Shown: positions 1 to 11,118 of the stretch, piece after piece
Layout of the letters: each line of letters opens with the position of its first letter
Position numbering within the stretch: position 1 is the stretch's first letter
DNA from: Setoptus koraiensis
Lineage: Eukaryota; Arthropoda
Assembly: GCA_048013815.1 (NCBI GenBank)
Contig: CM106585.1
Location: 434,001-498,000 of the forward strand
Direction of reading: 5' to 3'
Length of the DNA stretch: 64,000 nucleotides
Made by a program: the position numbers and the translations under genes
The notes under the pieces: model-generated
The model's database searches: none
Seen by the model: the letters and a program-made list of their open reading frames with translations, nothing else
What the model was told of the DNA's origin: nothing

Positions 1-790
1 ATTTCGAATCGTTAGAATAGTCACTATTCAATAGTTAAGGAAAGACCCAAAAGTGAATTGTCCCGAAAACAACTACAGAGCACGCGCTGTAACCAGATCA
101 GCAGTGGTGCCAGCAACTTGTGAGACACTTATTTTAACCGACAAACAATAGGCGATTTTACAGCCACTTGTTGTTGTTAGTGGCTAGACAACCGCTCACT
201 GAAATTGTACCGATCGCAACAACTGTGGCGTCAATTGAAGCGATAACAGACACACTTTATTTCAATTTTATTATCATCATCTCTCCATAAGTCTCACCAT
301 TTACCGTGTTTGTAGTGGTCGCCGTCAAGTGACACAGTTGTCAGTGGTGGCGGTCGTTGAATGAGAAGGAGATCAAGCAGTGCTTGTCTTATCACTATCA
401 AGACTCCTGTAAATGAGCAAGAGAGCGAGAGAGAGAGAGAGAGAGAGAGCAACTAAAGCAACTAAAACTTTATTTTAAGAGCTGATCTAATTTTATCATT
501 TGTGAGTGTGTCCACTCACTAATTTAATCATTACACACTCGCACACAGCAAAAACGGCCACACTCTTCACCTTAGTCACCATCTCAGCTGGCCGGTCAGT
601 TAGCTTGCCAGCCAACAAACTGTAGACTGTATAGTATAGAGTGTAGAGTCTAGAGAAGCACACATCTAATCTTATTTTAATCATACAGTAGTCGTGAAAT
701 AGAAAAGCCCATACATCTAGGACACACAACAACAATTGCCATTACCATCATCATCACCATCACATAGATTTCATTGCATACTAAAGAACC
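1..790. other. 5' flank and probable 5' UTR of the SLC4A11-type gene
   Basis: No convincing coding sequence is seen. The stretch contains a (GA)n microsatellite near 421-449 and ordinary AT-rich sequence leading to the ATG at 791. It probably holds the promoter and 5' UTR of the transporter gene, but no TATA box or initiator stands out. Confidence 0.5.
421..449. repeat. (GA)n microsatellite
   Basis: Nearly pure GA dinucleotide run with one GC interruption, upstream of the transporter gene. Confidence 0.9.
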
Positions 791-3496
791 ATGAAATTGT
801 TCGAGGAACGTATTATACATTGTCATTTGAGCATAGCTCATAAGAAGGACTTTGCCGAAGAGGTGAGAGCTTTAATTGATGTCAAGAAATTTGTCTCGGA
901 TTCGTTCATATTGATGAATGTCACCAAGACTCAAGTATCAGATATAATTGATTACATTCTGGAGAAATTGGTTAAATGTCGCTGTTTAAGCGATGATGTC
1001 TTCCATGAGGCACGCAATTTGATCTACGTAGAACCAAAAGATCAATTGTTGGCCAGCACCATGCAAGGCATCTATAAGAGTCGAATAGATGGACGTTTTG
1101 TTTATGATAACTCTTGGATATTGGCCACATGCAATTTGAGCACCTTAAACAAACGCCAGGTCGCTATAGCCCGTTTGCCTTATCCAGTTAATTTCGGTCG
1201 CTATAGTCAAGAGGTGCGCCTTATTATTATAATTTTGGTGCCAAGCAAGGAGAAACTAACTAAAAGTGCATGGGAAACAGGTCGAACATTTGCTACCATG
1301 TTCACAGATATTGATTTTAGACGTAAACTATTACGGGCCAAAAATCAAGAAGAATTCAAAATAGAGCTTCTAACTAGAGCGGAAACATTGGCTCAAATCA
1401 ATACGTCACCATCAACATCGGACAATCTTTCGTTAGATGTTGACACGGTATTAGAACAAAGCAACAGCAACAATGTGACAAATACTACAGTTGCCATTTG
1501 GAGTGGCAAAATCAGGGCCGGCTTCACTTCGTCATCGGTGAAAAAGAACAAATCAATCGGAAGCAGTGATAGCAACCGACAAAGCACAAGGGCCGGGTCT
1601 TACCGTATTGGCCACGGCCTTGTAAGCGACATAAGAAGGCGCCTCGATTTTTACACCAGCGACTTTCTTGATGGTGAGTGGCTCTTTGCCTCTTTGTGCA
1701 TTTTGCAGATTCTTATTGCAGCACTTTTCCCAATCGATTGTTTCTTCTCTTTAATTAATCTTTTTCCATTAACCGTCTCTTCCAATTTTCAAGGCATATT
1801 TGGACACAATACTCTGTACAAAACCATCTCCACCACTATATTCCTCTATTTCTCTGTATTATTGCCTTGTATTGCTTTTGGCGTTGTCGACACAAACAAC
1901 ACCGAGGGAATTATCGATCCAAAGAAGACAATGATTGGCCAGGCGGTTGGCGGCATGCTGTTTGCCATGTTTGGGGGCCAACCATTGGTTGTTGTTATGA
2001 CCACGGCGCCTCTGTGTATATATGTAAAAGTTATCTATTTGATTAGTCAAGATTTGCAGGAGGACTTTTTAGCTTTTTATGCGTGCGTTGGCTTGTGGAT
2101 GGCACTATTTCTAGTCATATTCTCTATTACAAATTTGAGCAATCTTATGAGATTTTGCACTCGCAGCACCGAAGATATATTTGCCATATTTACAGCCTTC
2201 GCATTTGGTGCAGATGGAATCAAAGAGGCAATCAGATCGTTCCATAAATATTATTATGAGCCAGAATGCTATACTCAAGGTACTATATTGGTGTCGCACA
2301 CTTTAGATCGTAGTAATAAGAATTTGACGGCCACTTACACTTCCGCTCTGGCCGATTTGGAGAATGGACAACACAATAATGCATTGGGACATGAGCTTAG
2401 TGTCAATCATAGATGTAGTCGTGAAACGTGCATATTGTTTTTGTTTCTAATGTTTGGAACACTGTGGTTGGCCAATTCTTTCAATCATTTCAATCAGACA
2501 CCCTATTTAAGTACCCGCAAAAGGGAAATAATCAAAGATTACGCCTTAGCCATATCGGTGCTCATATTTAGTTTTATTGGCACATATCTATTTGTTGACG
2601 TCAAGCTAGATCTGTTTGAATTTAGCGATTTTACTGGACTACAAATGGCCCAAGTGCATCTATTATCCGCCAGCACTATTGGCGTATCATCCATTTTGGG
2701 TTTTATGCTTGCTATACTATTCTATATAGATCAAAATATTTGCGGTGCCATGGTCAACAATGCTCCTTATAAACTTAAGAAGGGCGACTATTTCCATCTT
2801 GATCTATTAGTGTTGGCCTTATTGAATGCATTTTTATCATTAATTGGATTTCCGTGGATGCAAGGCAAACTACCGCATTCGCATCTCCACTCGAAGGCAT
2901 TAGCCGATTACGAAGAACGAGTTGATGAGGGCCACGTCCATCAAGTTATTGTCAACATTAGAGAGACAAGATTAACTGGGATATTGTGTTCGTTACTCAT
3001 TGGTTTGTCCTTAATGGCCGTACCCTATCCATTATCTTACATTCCAATTCCCGTGCTTTCAGGAGTATTCCTTTATACGGCAATGTCGGAATTCAGATCC
3101 AACTCGATGATTGAGCGTATATGTCTATTTTTCACAGAACAGGTAAGTCGAAAATTGTCTCCTCGTGTTGCCACTCTAAGTCCTATATGCTGTAATACTC
3201 ACTTTCCACAACTTTCTGTCATCATTCTCTTGCTAATAATTTGATTATTATATCAATTTTAGGCCGCCTATCCACCAAATCATTACATTAGACGCTGTCC
3301 ACAAAGAAAGATCCATTTCTTCACAATCGGTCAATTGATTCAATTGCTTCTCGTGTGTGTTATTGGCTTTTATCCAAATCCCTACGTAAATATGGCTTTC
3401 CCGCTTGTGGTAGCCACATTTGTACCTTTCCGAGAAAAGATACTTCCTTGGTTCATAGATGCGAAATATCTTGATTCGTTGGATTCGCACAATTAG
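791..3496 (+). CDS. SLC4A11: SLC4A11-type borate/bicarbonate-family transporter
   Basis: Polytopic plasma-membrane transporter of the SLC4 family, closest by eye to SLC4A11 (proton/ammonia/water or borate transport in other animals). Proposed structure: exons 791-1673, 1794-3142 and 3263-3496, giving about 821 residues. Intron 2 (3143-3262, GTAAGT...TTTTAG) is phase 0. Intron 1 (1674-1793, GTGAGT...TTCAAG) is 120 bp with no stop, so reading straight through is also open; removing it restores the family spacing around SDFLDGIFGHN. Residues 1 to about 285 form the band-3-like cytoplasmic domain, followed by multiple membrane segments. Diagnostic stretches include GQAVGGMLFAMFGGQP, STEDIFAIF, LNAFLSLIGFPWMQG and, across intron 2, [22 protein letters not shown], which matches the SLC4A11 C-terminus. 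It converges with INCENP, whose stop lies 271 bp beyond this one. The ATG at 791 opens the recognisable N-domain, but a short upstream exon cannot be excluded. Confidence 0.9.
1674..1793 (+). other. In-frame 120-bp intron of the SLC4A11-type gene
   Basis: It begins GTGAGTGG and ends in a pyrimidine-rich stretch plus CAAG. Its length is divisible by three and it has no stop, so retention would add 40 mostly hydrophobic residues between SDFLDG and GIFGHN. Homologues have no such insert, so splicing is the preferred reading. Confidence 0.75.
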
Positions 3497-3767
3497 ACCA
3501 ATGAATCTACTTGTATGATAAGTAAATTTGGTAACATTAAATATCACCATCAGAAAATATCAATAGAAAACACGTGAAAAATTGCCACTGCAACACGTCA
3601 TTCATCTCACCTCTCCAGTGGAGGAAATCTTTCAAACAAGCGCTCACACATATACCATTGTTTACACACTAAATTAGTTTTCTTTTTGTTAACTTGATAT
3701 TTATTTTCAATTCTCTTTTTTACAGATTTTGGTTATTTTTTTGTCTTAAAACATTGTGTGTGTAAAA
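3497..3767. other. Convergent 3' UTR interval of the SLC4A11-type gene and INCENP
   Basis: This 271-bp gap separates two convergent stops. A minus-strand AATAAA at 3700-3705 lies about 65 nt past the INCENP stop and is a plausible poly(A) signal. No clear plus-strand signal was seen for the transporter. Confidence 0.5.
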
Positions 3768-4179
3768 TCACGTTTTAGCGGGCGTAAACGCCATCGAATT
3801 CGATCGCTGCAATGGTTTATTATTAGCTGGTGACCAAACCGCCGAACTTGTTCGACGTAGGTATCTACTACAAACCGCCTTATTTTTGCCGAATATCTCT
3901 TCCAATCGAACCGGTATTACTGTTGGACGTGCAAATATCTTCCTAAATTGGCGGCGGTGCTCATCCGGTGTCTTCGAAAATTGCTCTGTTACGGCCGTCC
4001 TTAAATGTGGGGCGCGGGCCCAAACAGCAACCTGCAGATTTTTCTTTGAGGACGTAGCATCGATGGTGTCTCTAGTGTTATCTTCATCGGCTATACTGAT
4101 GCTGATATTGTTACGGTCTAACTCGTTAGCGACACAAGCCGGTTCGTCTTTTCTAAAAGTACTGTTTTGTATTTTCTGT

Positions 4180-4214
<35 letters not shown>

Positions 4215-5483
4215 TTGTAGCTGCTGCTGTTGTTTTTGTTGTTGTTGTTGCAGCTGCTGTTGTTTTTGCTGCTGTTGTTTCTGTTGCTGTTGTTTTTGCT
4301 GCTGTTGCTGCTGTTGTTGTCTTATCTGTTCCTCTAGTTGCTGTTTCTGCTGCTGACGAAGTGATTCTTGTTGTTGTAAATCTAGTTGCCGCTGTTGCTG
4401 TTGAGATTCTTGTTGTTTTTGTTGATGCTTCTGATATTGTTTGGAATGTTTCGGTTGTTTCTCTTCTTGTTCATGCTCTTCTTCATGCTCTTCTTCATGC
4501 TCTTCTTCATCCTCTTGATGTTCCTCTTCCTGTGTATCATCATCAGCGTCATCCATATGAACATCATTATTCTCATTTTCATCATCATCATCACTGTTGC
4601 CATCGTCTTCTTGTTCAAGCTCTTTATGAAGCTTCTTTTGTTGTTGCTGCTGTGGTTGGTGTTGCGGTTGTTGGGGCCGATTTTTTGCGACAACTGGCGA
4701 AGGCATTGCGAGACGAGGCTTTTTACTATTGTCTGTCCTGAGCTGTCTACATCTATCCGGTTGCTCAGTTTTTTGTCTCGCTTCTCTTATTTCGGCAGCT
4801 CTTCGAGAGCGTCCCTCGCGAATTTCTTTGGCTTTTTGTGCCTTGAGATCCAGAGCTGCTTGCTTGGCAGCTCGAGCTCGATCTTCTTTTATTTGTTGCT
4901 CCCGCAATATTTTTAGGCGCCGAGCTTCATCTGCATCGCGCCTTTTCTGAGCAGAGTCGCGATGTCGTTGAGCATTAAGCAGTTGACGAGTTCGAAGCAT
5001 ATGTACAGAAGGGTGGTTATTATTAATGGCATTTTGGATGAGACTGGAGTTACTGCTGCCGGAGCCTCCAGATTTGACACTGCTAGCCTGATTAGATTTT
5101 ATAAATGATCTCAACGACTGGTGAGTTGGTGTTGTAGGAGGGGTGGCCTGAATTCTTGGCTTGGTATGGTTCAGTTTAATTTTGGCATTACTATCACAAT
5201 TAGAATTATTATTCAGGCCAGATATACCATTGGTCAGCGGTTGGTAGTTAGGATTTTGAGCATGCATTAGAGTTATGGTCGGCGGTAGTTTGAACTGCAT
5301 GATTTCCTGGTAAATGTCATCGGCACGTTTTGATACGGCACGAGTTTTTCGGCCTCCATCACCAGTTTTTGTGATTTTCATATATTCCAAATATTTTTCA
5401 CAAAGATCATCAATTGCCGGCAGTTGTAACTCCTCCGGAGATAATCCAATACGGATGATATAGCCCCCTTCATGTTGATCCAT
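3768..5483 (-). CDS. INCENP: INCENP, inner centromere protein (chromosomal passenger scaffold)
   Basis: Scaffold of the chromosomal passenger complex, which binds and activates Aurora B at centromeres and the midzone. The diagnostic part is the C-terminal IN-box (about residues 475-550), with VWARAPHLRTAV, then VRLEEIFG, then RRTSSAVW, whose TSS (545-547) is the Aurora activation motif. Upstream, residues about 125-135 (SLRSFIKSNQ) match the conserved KSFIKRNT-type motif, and residues about 160-245 form a highly charged Arg/Glu/Ala helix resembling the INCENP coiled coil or single alpha-helix. Between helix and IN-box lie an acidic EEHEEEH-type repeat and a long poly-Gln tract, both unusual. 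At 571 residues it is shorter than vertebrate INCENP (about 900). Residues 20-70 could be a diverged CEN box, but this is uncertain. A good acceptor (pyrimidines, then CTCAG) lies just upstream of the ATG, so a further 5' exon is likely. It is head to head with TBCC. Confidence 0.88.
4171..4420 (-). repeat. Poly-Gln (CAG/CAA) tract inside INCENP
   Basis: Mixed CAA/CAG codons encode a Gln tract with regularly spaced Lys, Leu and Arg. On the plus strand it reads as a Cys-rich open frame, which is only its shadow. The mixed codons argue for selection on the protein, not one recent pure-CAG expansion. Confidence 0.9.
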
Positions 5484-6409
5484 GAGAATTGCTGTCTGAG
5501 GAAACTGAGGTGATGATAAAAAAAGTTACGACATCAATAATAATGTAAAAATAGTAATATTGTTGTATAAAAAGGTCCACCAGTACTTATGCGATAGGTT
5601 TGTATTAATCATTAATTAGGGGTACAACAAAAAAGACGTGTTGAATACGTGCTGTATAAATGTCATACTGGATGGTGATTAAATTTTGTAAACATCTCAT
5701 GTCGGTCCCAGCCACAGCGTGGCGCCACCGTGCTTTGTGGAACTCACTGTTCGCTGGATTTTCCGATAAATAAGGTGATTATTTCACTGAAGGAACAGTT
5801 TAAACTAGCGTACATTTGATGCCTGGCTGAAAAAATTGTTGAAATACCGAGCGCCGCGCTGCGGTCGGAATTGGCATTGAATTTTTAAAAATTTACGCAG
5901 CACTGAGCGCTTTTATCAGCTCGTTCCGCACACCAGATCCACTATTTATGCTACTGGCTAGGGCTTATCCGTGAATCTGTTTCACTTTGTGTGTCTGTGT
6001 GCGCGCTTTATCCGACAGAGTCTGTTAACCAAATGCAAGACGTGTGCTATTCACTCAGGCTGAGTGACTCAGCAATGCACTGCATTGCATGGCAGACTAA
6101 TGCATTGTGTGAAATCACGCGCAAATCTTCTCTATTCATGAATATCACACAGACAGTGAATATTGAGAGATTCGTTCTTTTCCCTGCTTCTTTGATTCCC
6201 CCGATTTTTGAATTTTTCGATTTGAATATCGCGCTAGAATAGTGCCATCTAATGCCGGTAGACTTGTTACCGAGCTGTTTCGATGAAGGACTTCATCGAA
6301 AAGTCAAATCAAACTATTATCCGTTCGCAACTACCAGTCTCCCGTTTGTCTGACACACATATTATGGATGAGGACATTCTGTCATTTCAAACAGTCTCCA
6401 GGACGAACA
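5484..6409. other. Head-to-head upstream region of INCENP and TBCC
   Basis: This 926-bp gap separates the divergent INCENP and cofactor C starts and probably holds both promoters and 5' UTR sequence. Local GC-rich patches lie at about 5700-5760 and 5845-5925. An 83-codon open frame at 5991-6242 shows no family resemblance and is not called. No TATA box was identified. Confidence 0.45.
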
Positions 6410-7174
6410 ATGGATGAACTATTAGATAAATTGAAATTATCCTCTAAGCTGAGTGTCGACGAGGCGCGCACGGCAGTGAAAGATATAGAGAATTATATTT
6501 GCAATAACAGCGCCACAATTCCACCTTATTTTCTCAAGATAGCCCAGGACGAAGTGAGGCAACTTGAGGCCGTCATTCACCAGCCCGTTGGCTTCAAGTT
6601 CAAGAAGAAGACTGACGGTCTAAAGAAGGAGCCAGCAGAGGTAACAGCGCCCAAAGTCGAGTCTCGTCCCAGTGAGGCCGAGCCAGAAAGCTCTGGTGTA
6701 GCACCAAGTTTTGGATTCAAAGGAAAATCAGACGAGACGCTCAGTTTAGATAGCGACCAAGTGGATGGCAAGGATATTGGTCTGGTCGATCTTAAAAACT
6801 GCTCCATAGAAATCAGAGGTTGTGCTAATTCTGTCTACATAAAAAATCTAGTCTCATGTAAGGTCAAAATAGGTCTGGCATCACGGGCAATTTTATTAGC
6901 CGATTGCACGAGTTGTGAGTTTTTTTTAATTTGTCAACAATTGCGCATAGATTCGTCCAATAATTGCACATTTGAGCTTTATGTTTCAAGTCGCGCAATG
7001 CTGGAAAACTCAAAAGATCTCTCATTCCGATGTCTGAGGTGGACCTTTGATGGTATGAAAGAACTATTGGAAAGAGTCAACTTCAAACCAGACAATAACA
7101 ACTGGAAACAAATAGATGATTTTGATTGGCTGTCTAGAGATACAAAATCGAAAAACTTTAAATTGCTTGATTAA
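6410..7174 (+). CDS. TBCC: Tubulin-folding cofactor C
   Basis: Cofactor C is the GTPase-activating component of the tubulin-folding machinery: with cofactors D and E it triggers GTP hydrolysis and release of native alpha/beta-tubulin. From the ATG at 6410 the protein has 254 residues. The N-terminal third is helical (spectrin-like in the family), followed by a Lys/Ser/Glu linker and the C-CAP/cofactor C beta-helix domain (about residues 120-245). Visible signatures are ACQQLRI-like ICQQLRI, with the presumed arginine finger at Arg179, then YVSSRAMLENS, then NNWKQIDDFDWL near the C-terminus. An in-frame ATG at 6368 would add 14 residues, and another ATG at 6364 is out of frame. The 6410 start (MDELLDKLKL) gives the better N-terminus. 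It is intronless here and shorter than the human protein (346 residues), mainly at the N-terminus. Confidence 0.9.
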   Translation: MDELLDKLKLSSKLSVDEARTAVKDIENYICNNSATIPPYFLKIAQDEVRQLEAVIHQPVGFKFKKKTDGLKKEPAEVTAPKVESRPSEAEPESSGVAPSFGFKGKSDETLSLDSDQVDGKDIGLVDLKNCSIEIRGCANSVYIKNLVSCKVKIGLASRAILLADCTSCEFFLICQQLRIDSSNNCTFELYVSSRAMLENSKDLSFRCLRWTFDGMKELLERVNFKPDNNNWKQIDDFDWLSRDTKSKNFKLLD

Positions 7175-7930
7175 ATGATGTACAGCTTTATCATGTTTAT
7201 TTTTGTACTAATCAAGAAACAACTCATGAATGGAAATCTCAGATATTCAATATTTGTATCTTAACTTCTTTACTTGTTTGTTAGGTTGTGCTTGAAAAGT
7301 ATCCGATCTCGCAAGAATTTTTATCGTAGCATTCTTCAATTTGCAACTTATAAACTTGTTACAGTACAACCTGTACAGTAAGTGGTTAGATTGTGAAATA
7401 GAACTGAACTCAGGAAGCATGTTTGGCTTCATTAAGGTGATCTTGCTGGTTGTGATGCAAACAACATCTTGAGTAACTACATGTAGATTACTCACAGTTT
7501 GATGATGACAGCCGTATATCGTAATCAGCACTGACTAAACCACAGAGAAGAACCTATTTCACCTTTGAGAGAGATACTTAATTTTTGTTTGCATAGCTTT
7601 GATCCTGAGTATATGCAGTCAGCATTCTACTAATATAGCCAAGCTAGTAAGTATACTGGTCTACGTGTTCAATATTATTAGTTAAGCATTCTGACCACAA
7701 GCAAATGACTGGTCATTGACTGTTTTAATTATGGTCAAGTATACTGTGTGTGCCGCAATGTATAACATAAAAATGATACCTTGAACAAATTCTGTTTATA
7801 AAATGCAACCAATAACACGCGATTATAATCTTGTCAAAAATAATAAATTCACTTATTGTATCTGAACCAACGAACAAAGTCTTTCTGTAGAATATTTTGG
7901 GAACAATAGCTCATATCGAGTAACAATAAA
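7175..7930. other. Intergenic region between TBCC and the VWC gene
   Basis: AT-rich non-coding DNA. Open frames on either strand are short and resemble no family. It should hold the TBCC 3' UTR and the promoter of the VWC gene; no specific element could be assigned. Confidence 0.4.
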
Positions 7931-9947
7931 ATGAAGACTATAAATTGCTTATCATTCCTTAATCTAGTCATCTTACATTTGATTTTATTCTTCATTGAAG
8001 ATTCATGTGAGTATTCAAAAAAAAAAAATGTTTGCAGCAAGTGTTTCCACTGTTACAATTTTAAATTGGTTTATCAACTCGAACTAACAGAGATATATAA
8101 ACATTCAATCAACAATAATAATAATACATTAGATCCTCATGCGTTACGGAGGTGGCCAAGATCAAGGCAAGGTTACTCGTACTTAGCAAATGATACAGGT
8201 AAATACATCCGTACAAGCTTTAGTTAAACTACCTGAGCAGACCCAATTGACGATTTAATAGACTAGAGTATGTCAACTGATGACTCATGTTAAAACATTT
8301 AAATCACTTTTCAGCATGCACAGTAGACGACATTGTTTACCGAGAAGGGGATTCCATACCAACTGGTGATCCATGCGAAGTTTGCCGTTGCCGGCCACCA
8401 GGATTCCATTGTGTTGTTCGAGACTGTCCGGTGAAGCCTGGTAAGCTATAACTTTTTCTTGTGTGCAACGCAAGCCTTCAGACTTTAACATATTTCCAGA
8501 AAGAAATAGAATGATCTCGAGTAAGTAGACTAATTTCTGTGGGACTCAACGAATCAAAATATGATTTTTATCACAACAGGTTGCAAAGCGATAAGAAGGG
8601 AAGGCGAATGTTGTCATGATTATCAATGTGGTACGTGAATAGACTTTTAGGCCAAGGATTTGTTCTGCTGAGAGAGTGTCCTACTATCTAATATCCCCCT
8701 TTTTATAATTAATCTCCAAAGGTTGTGAATATAATGGAAAATACTTCAACGATGGCGATGCAATACCCTTCGAAGAAAGCCGATGTTATGCATGTGTCTG
8801 TCAAGGATCCTCTATAACATGTGCCCTATTGAAGTGTGAATTTCGGATGGATTGCGAACCCGAGTATATAGCCGGAGAGTGTTGTCCTCGTTACGATCAC
8901 TGCAGACAAGGTTAGTAAAGAACAATAGCTAGATATATGAAGGAATATTGCTGGCTTCTATAAAAATGATTACAACAATTAACAAGTTTTATTTGTACAC
9001 AAAATACAGACACGAATAGTTCTCAAACGGAAATGGCGGAACAGTTCGATAATTCATTCGATAGCGAGTCCGTAATGATGATTGGAACCAATGTGACAAC
9101 TAATTATGCGAGCAATGCCACTTTAGGGGATCTGCAAACAACACCGGTGCCCAAATCAACAACAACTGATGGGTCGGTAAGCAGCACCAACTACTCTTCT
9201 GATTACAGGCCGCCCTCACAGAGTTTCAACCTATCCGATACTAAAGTCATAGTCGATGAAAACTCGTTACAACCAATGCCATTGATGACAACCAATCAAA
9301 CAAATAAAAAAATAGAGGACAGACCAGTAGGTATCGTACCAGATGAGCCTATTGATGAAAAAAACGTCAGACAATTGATTATGACTGTAACAGAGGCAGT
9401 TCTCAGGGTCTCATCTAATGAAACACCCACAAATGTAGTTCACCCGATTCCTAGTATGAATTCGTCTTCCACAACTTCTAAAGAACAACCTGCACTACAG
9501 CTAGCAGAAAATAAGCCAACAAAAGAGCCAGATTCACCCAGCAAAGAGTTGCAATCTATTCAGATAGAGTATGTTAACTCTAACCAAACGGCCAAAAGTG
9601 ACATTGCGGGCGATATGCTGTTTACAAATGTAACAAAATTGGATCAAAGAGACAAAAAGGAAACTTCATTTGGTTCGCTTCCAACGAAATTGAATTCATC
9701 CGATGAGGTAGACAAACCAATCGCTGAAGGTTCAAAACCAACGCATTCAATTGTGAATCACACATATCCATCCTACAACAAGACATTCACAATGAAACAT
9801 GGCGGCACAATGGTGGTACAACATTCAAATAAGGACACAGAAGTAATCACAAATCAATCGATTAATAATGACACAAAATTAGCTGACCCACCGATATTAT
9901 TAGAGCCAATTCCATCTCCAGTGACAGCAATCAATGCAAAAGTATGA
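7931..9947 (+). CDS. Secreted protein with two VWC domains and a glycosylated tail
   Basis: Proposed exons, all joined in phase 1 with GT-AG borders: 7931-8006, 8133-8198, 8315-8440, 8580-8630, 8722-8910 and 9010-9947, giving about 481 residues. Exon 1 encodes a hydrophobic signal peptide. Residues about 49-106 and 108-168 are two von Willebrand factor C domains, each with the full ten cysteines (CxxCxC early, CC late). The last exon encodes a Ser/Thr/Asn-rich tail with about a dozen N-glycosylation sequons and no membrane segment. VWC proteins commonly bind BMP ligands or matrix, so an extracellular role is likely, but I cannot assign an orthologue (tenectin-like, chordin/KCP-like and VWC2-like all remain possible). 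The 66-bp exon 2 is the least certain; skipping it also keeps phase. A poly(A) signal AATAAA lies at 10088-10093. Confidence 0.8.
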
Positions 9948-11118
9948 AAGCAGTTGCAAAAGAATAAAATTCGCGGCCAAGGTTTTTGTTGGGCACTTGC
10001 ATTTAAACAAAAACAAATTTGACTAACATGATGAGTGAAATTGTAACTTATCAAGTATCATAAGTATTATACAGTAATTAAGATGCAAATAAAACCCGAA
10101 GAACAAACCCCTTTGATTGACATGATGATCAACGCTACCGGCAGCCACTAAATTTATCATACTTCGTTCATTTATAGTACTTGATTAATAAGAATTGAGC
10201 TCTCGATTAATAAGTCTAGCTCATCGAGGATCGATCGATAAAAACAACTAGATGGCGTAATAATTGACCAAAATTGTTTTGTTTGAGATGTTGACTATTG
10301 AACGGTTTTCTACTATTCTCTCTATTCTTTGCCTGGCAACAGTGACTGCTCGACACTATGGCGTGTGTGGCCCTACTTGTTGTCTGTAATGCTGCCGGGA
10401 TGAGCGAGCGATACAGCTTGCGTGGTTCATGGCGATCACAATGGTGCTGTGAGGTGGATGCGCTTGCGCATACTAGTGGACAAGTTGTCTGTTTGTTTCT
10501 CGTTATAGAATAGTGTTCGTGTGTGTGTGTGTGTGCGTGCGTTATACTCTATATAAGTTGATTCGAGCTTTGAACACCAGAGGAACGAGAGCGCGTTCTG
10601 AGTGTGCGTGGAGCGCGTGTTGAAGGGAGTAAAGTTGGCGTTTCGTAAGATTGTGATTTGGTTCGATCATTGTTCACAATCGGTTACCACGTTCGTTTGT
10701 GATTGCGTGAGTGTGTGTGTGAGTGCAATTGTGCCAGTGCTCACGTTATAAAAGATGCCAATAATCACGCATCAATACCAACGACAATAGGCTACACGAC
10801 TACAGCAACCATCTTGTTTATGTATGAGGTATCCATGTGAGCGCCAACAGTTCGATTCGTTTCCTTGAGGTTCGCTAGCCCATGCTCGCTAACTCACCAA
10901 AAATTTAGTGCACTCTACACTATTGAGTTGGTCACTATTGTTGGTCGTCGCCATTTTTATTAGCATACATTAATTAATAACAACAAACAAATTACAACAA
11001 ACTCATTAATTTATACACACATAGATAGTTGATGCGTGCGCGCAAATCGATAATTGATTTGCATATGACATTCATTTTTTAATAATCAACTCGTAAGCCC
11101 ATTTTAAGCAGCAGCAAC
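9948..11118. other. 3' UTR of the VWC gene, then upstream region of the COE gene
   Basis: The first 150 bp contain the VWC 3' UTR with AATAAA at 10088-10093. A TATA-like CTATATAAG near 10550 and a TTATAAAAG near 10746 are candidate core promoters for the COE gene. A GT repeat lies at 10518-10540. An in-frame TAA precedes the COE ATG and a weak acceptor (TTTTAAG) lies just upstream of it, so an untranslated first exon is possible. Confidence 0.45.
10518..10540. repeat. (GT)n microsatellite
   Basis: GT dinucleotide run with one GC interruption, just 5' of a TATA-like site. Confidence 0.85.

Noticed and set aside
3886-4356. Plus-strand open frame with a long poly-Cys stretch
   Set aside because: It is the antisense reading of the INCENP poly-Gln tract (CAG/CAA read as CTG/TTG/TGC/TGT). 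The minus frame has the conserved IN-box.
9033-9947. Separate Ser/Thr-rich gene starting at 9033
   Set aside because: The frame is open back to a splice acceptor at 9009 and joins the VWC exons in phase, so it is the last exon of that gene.
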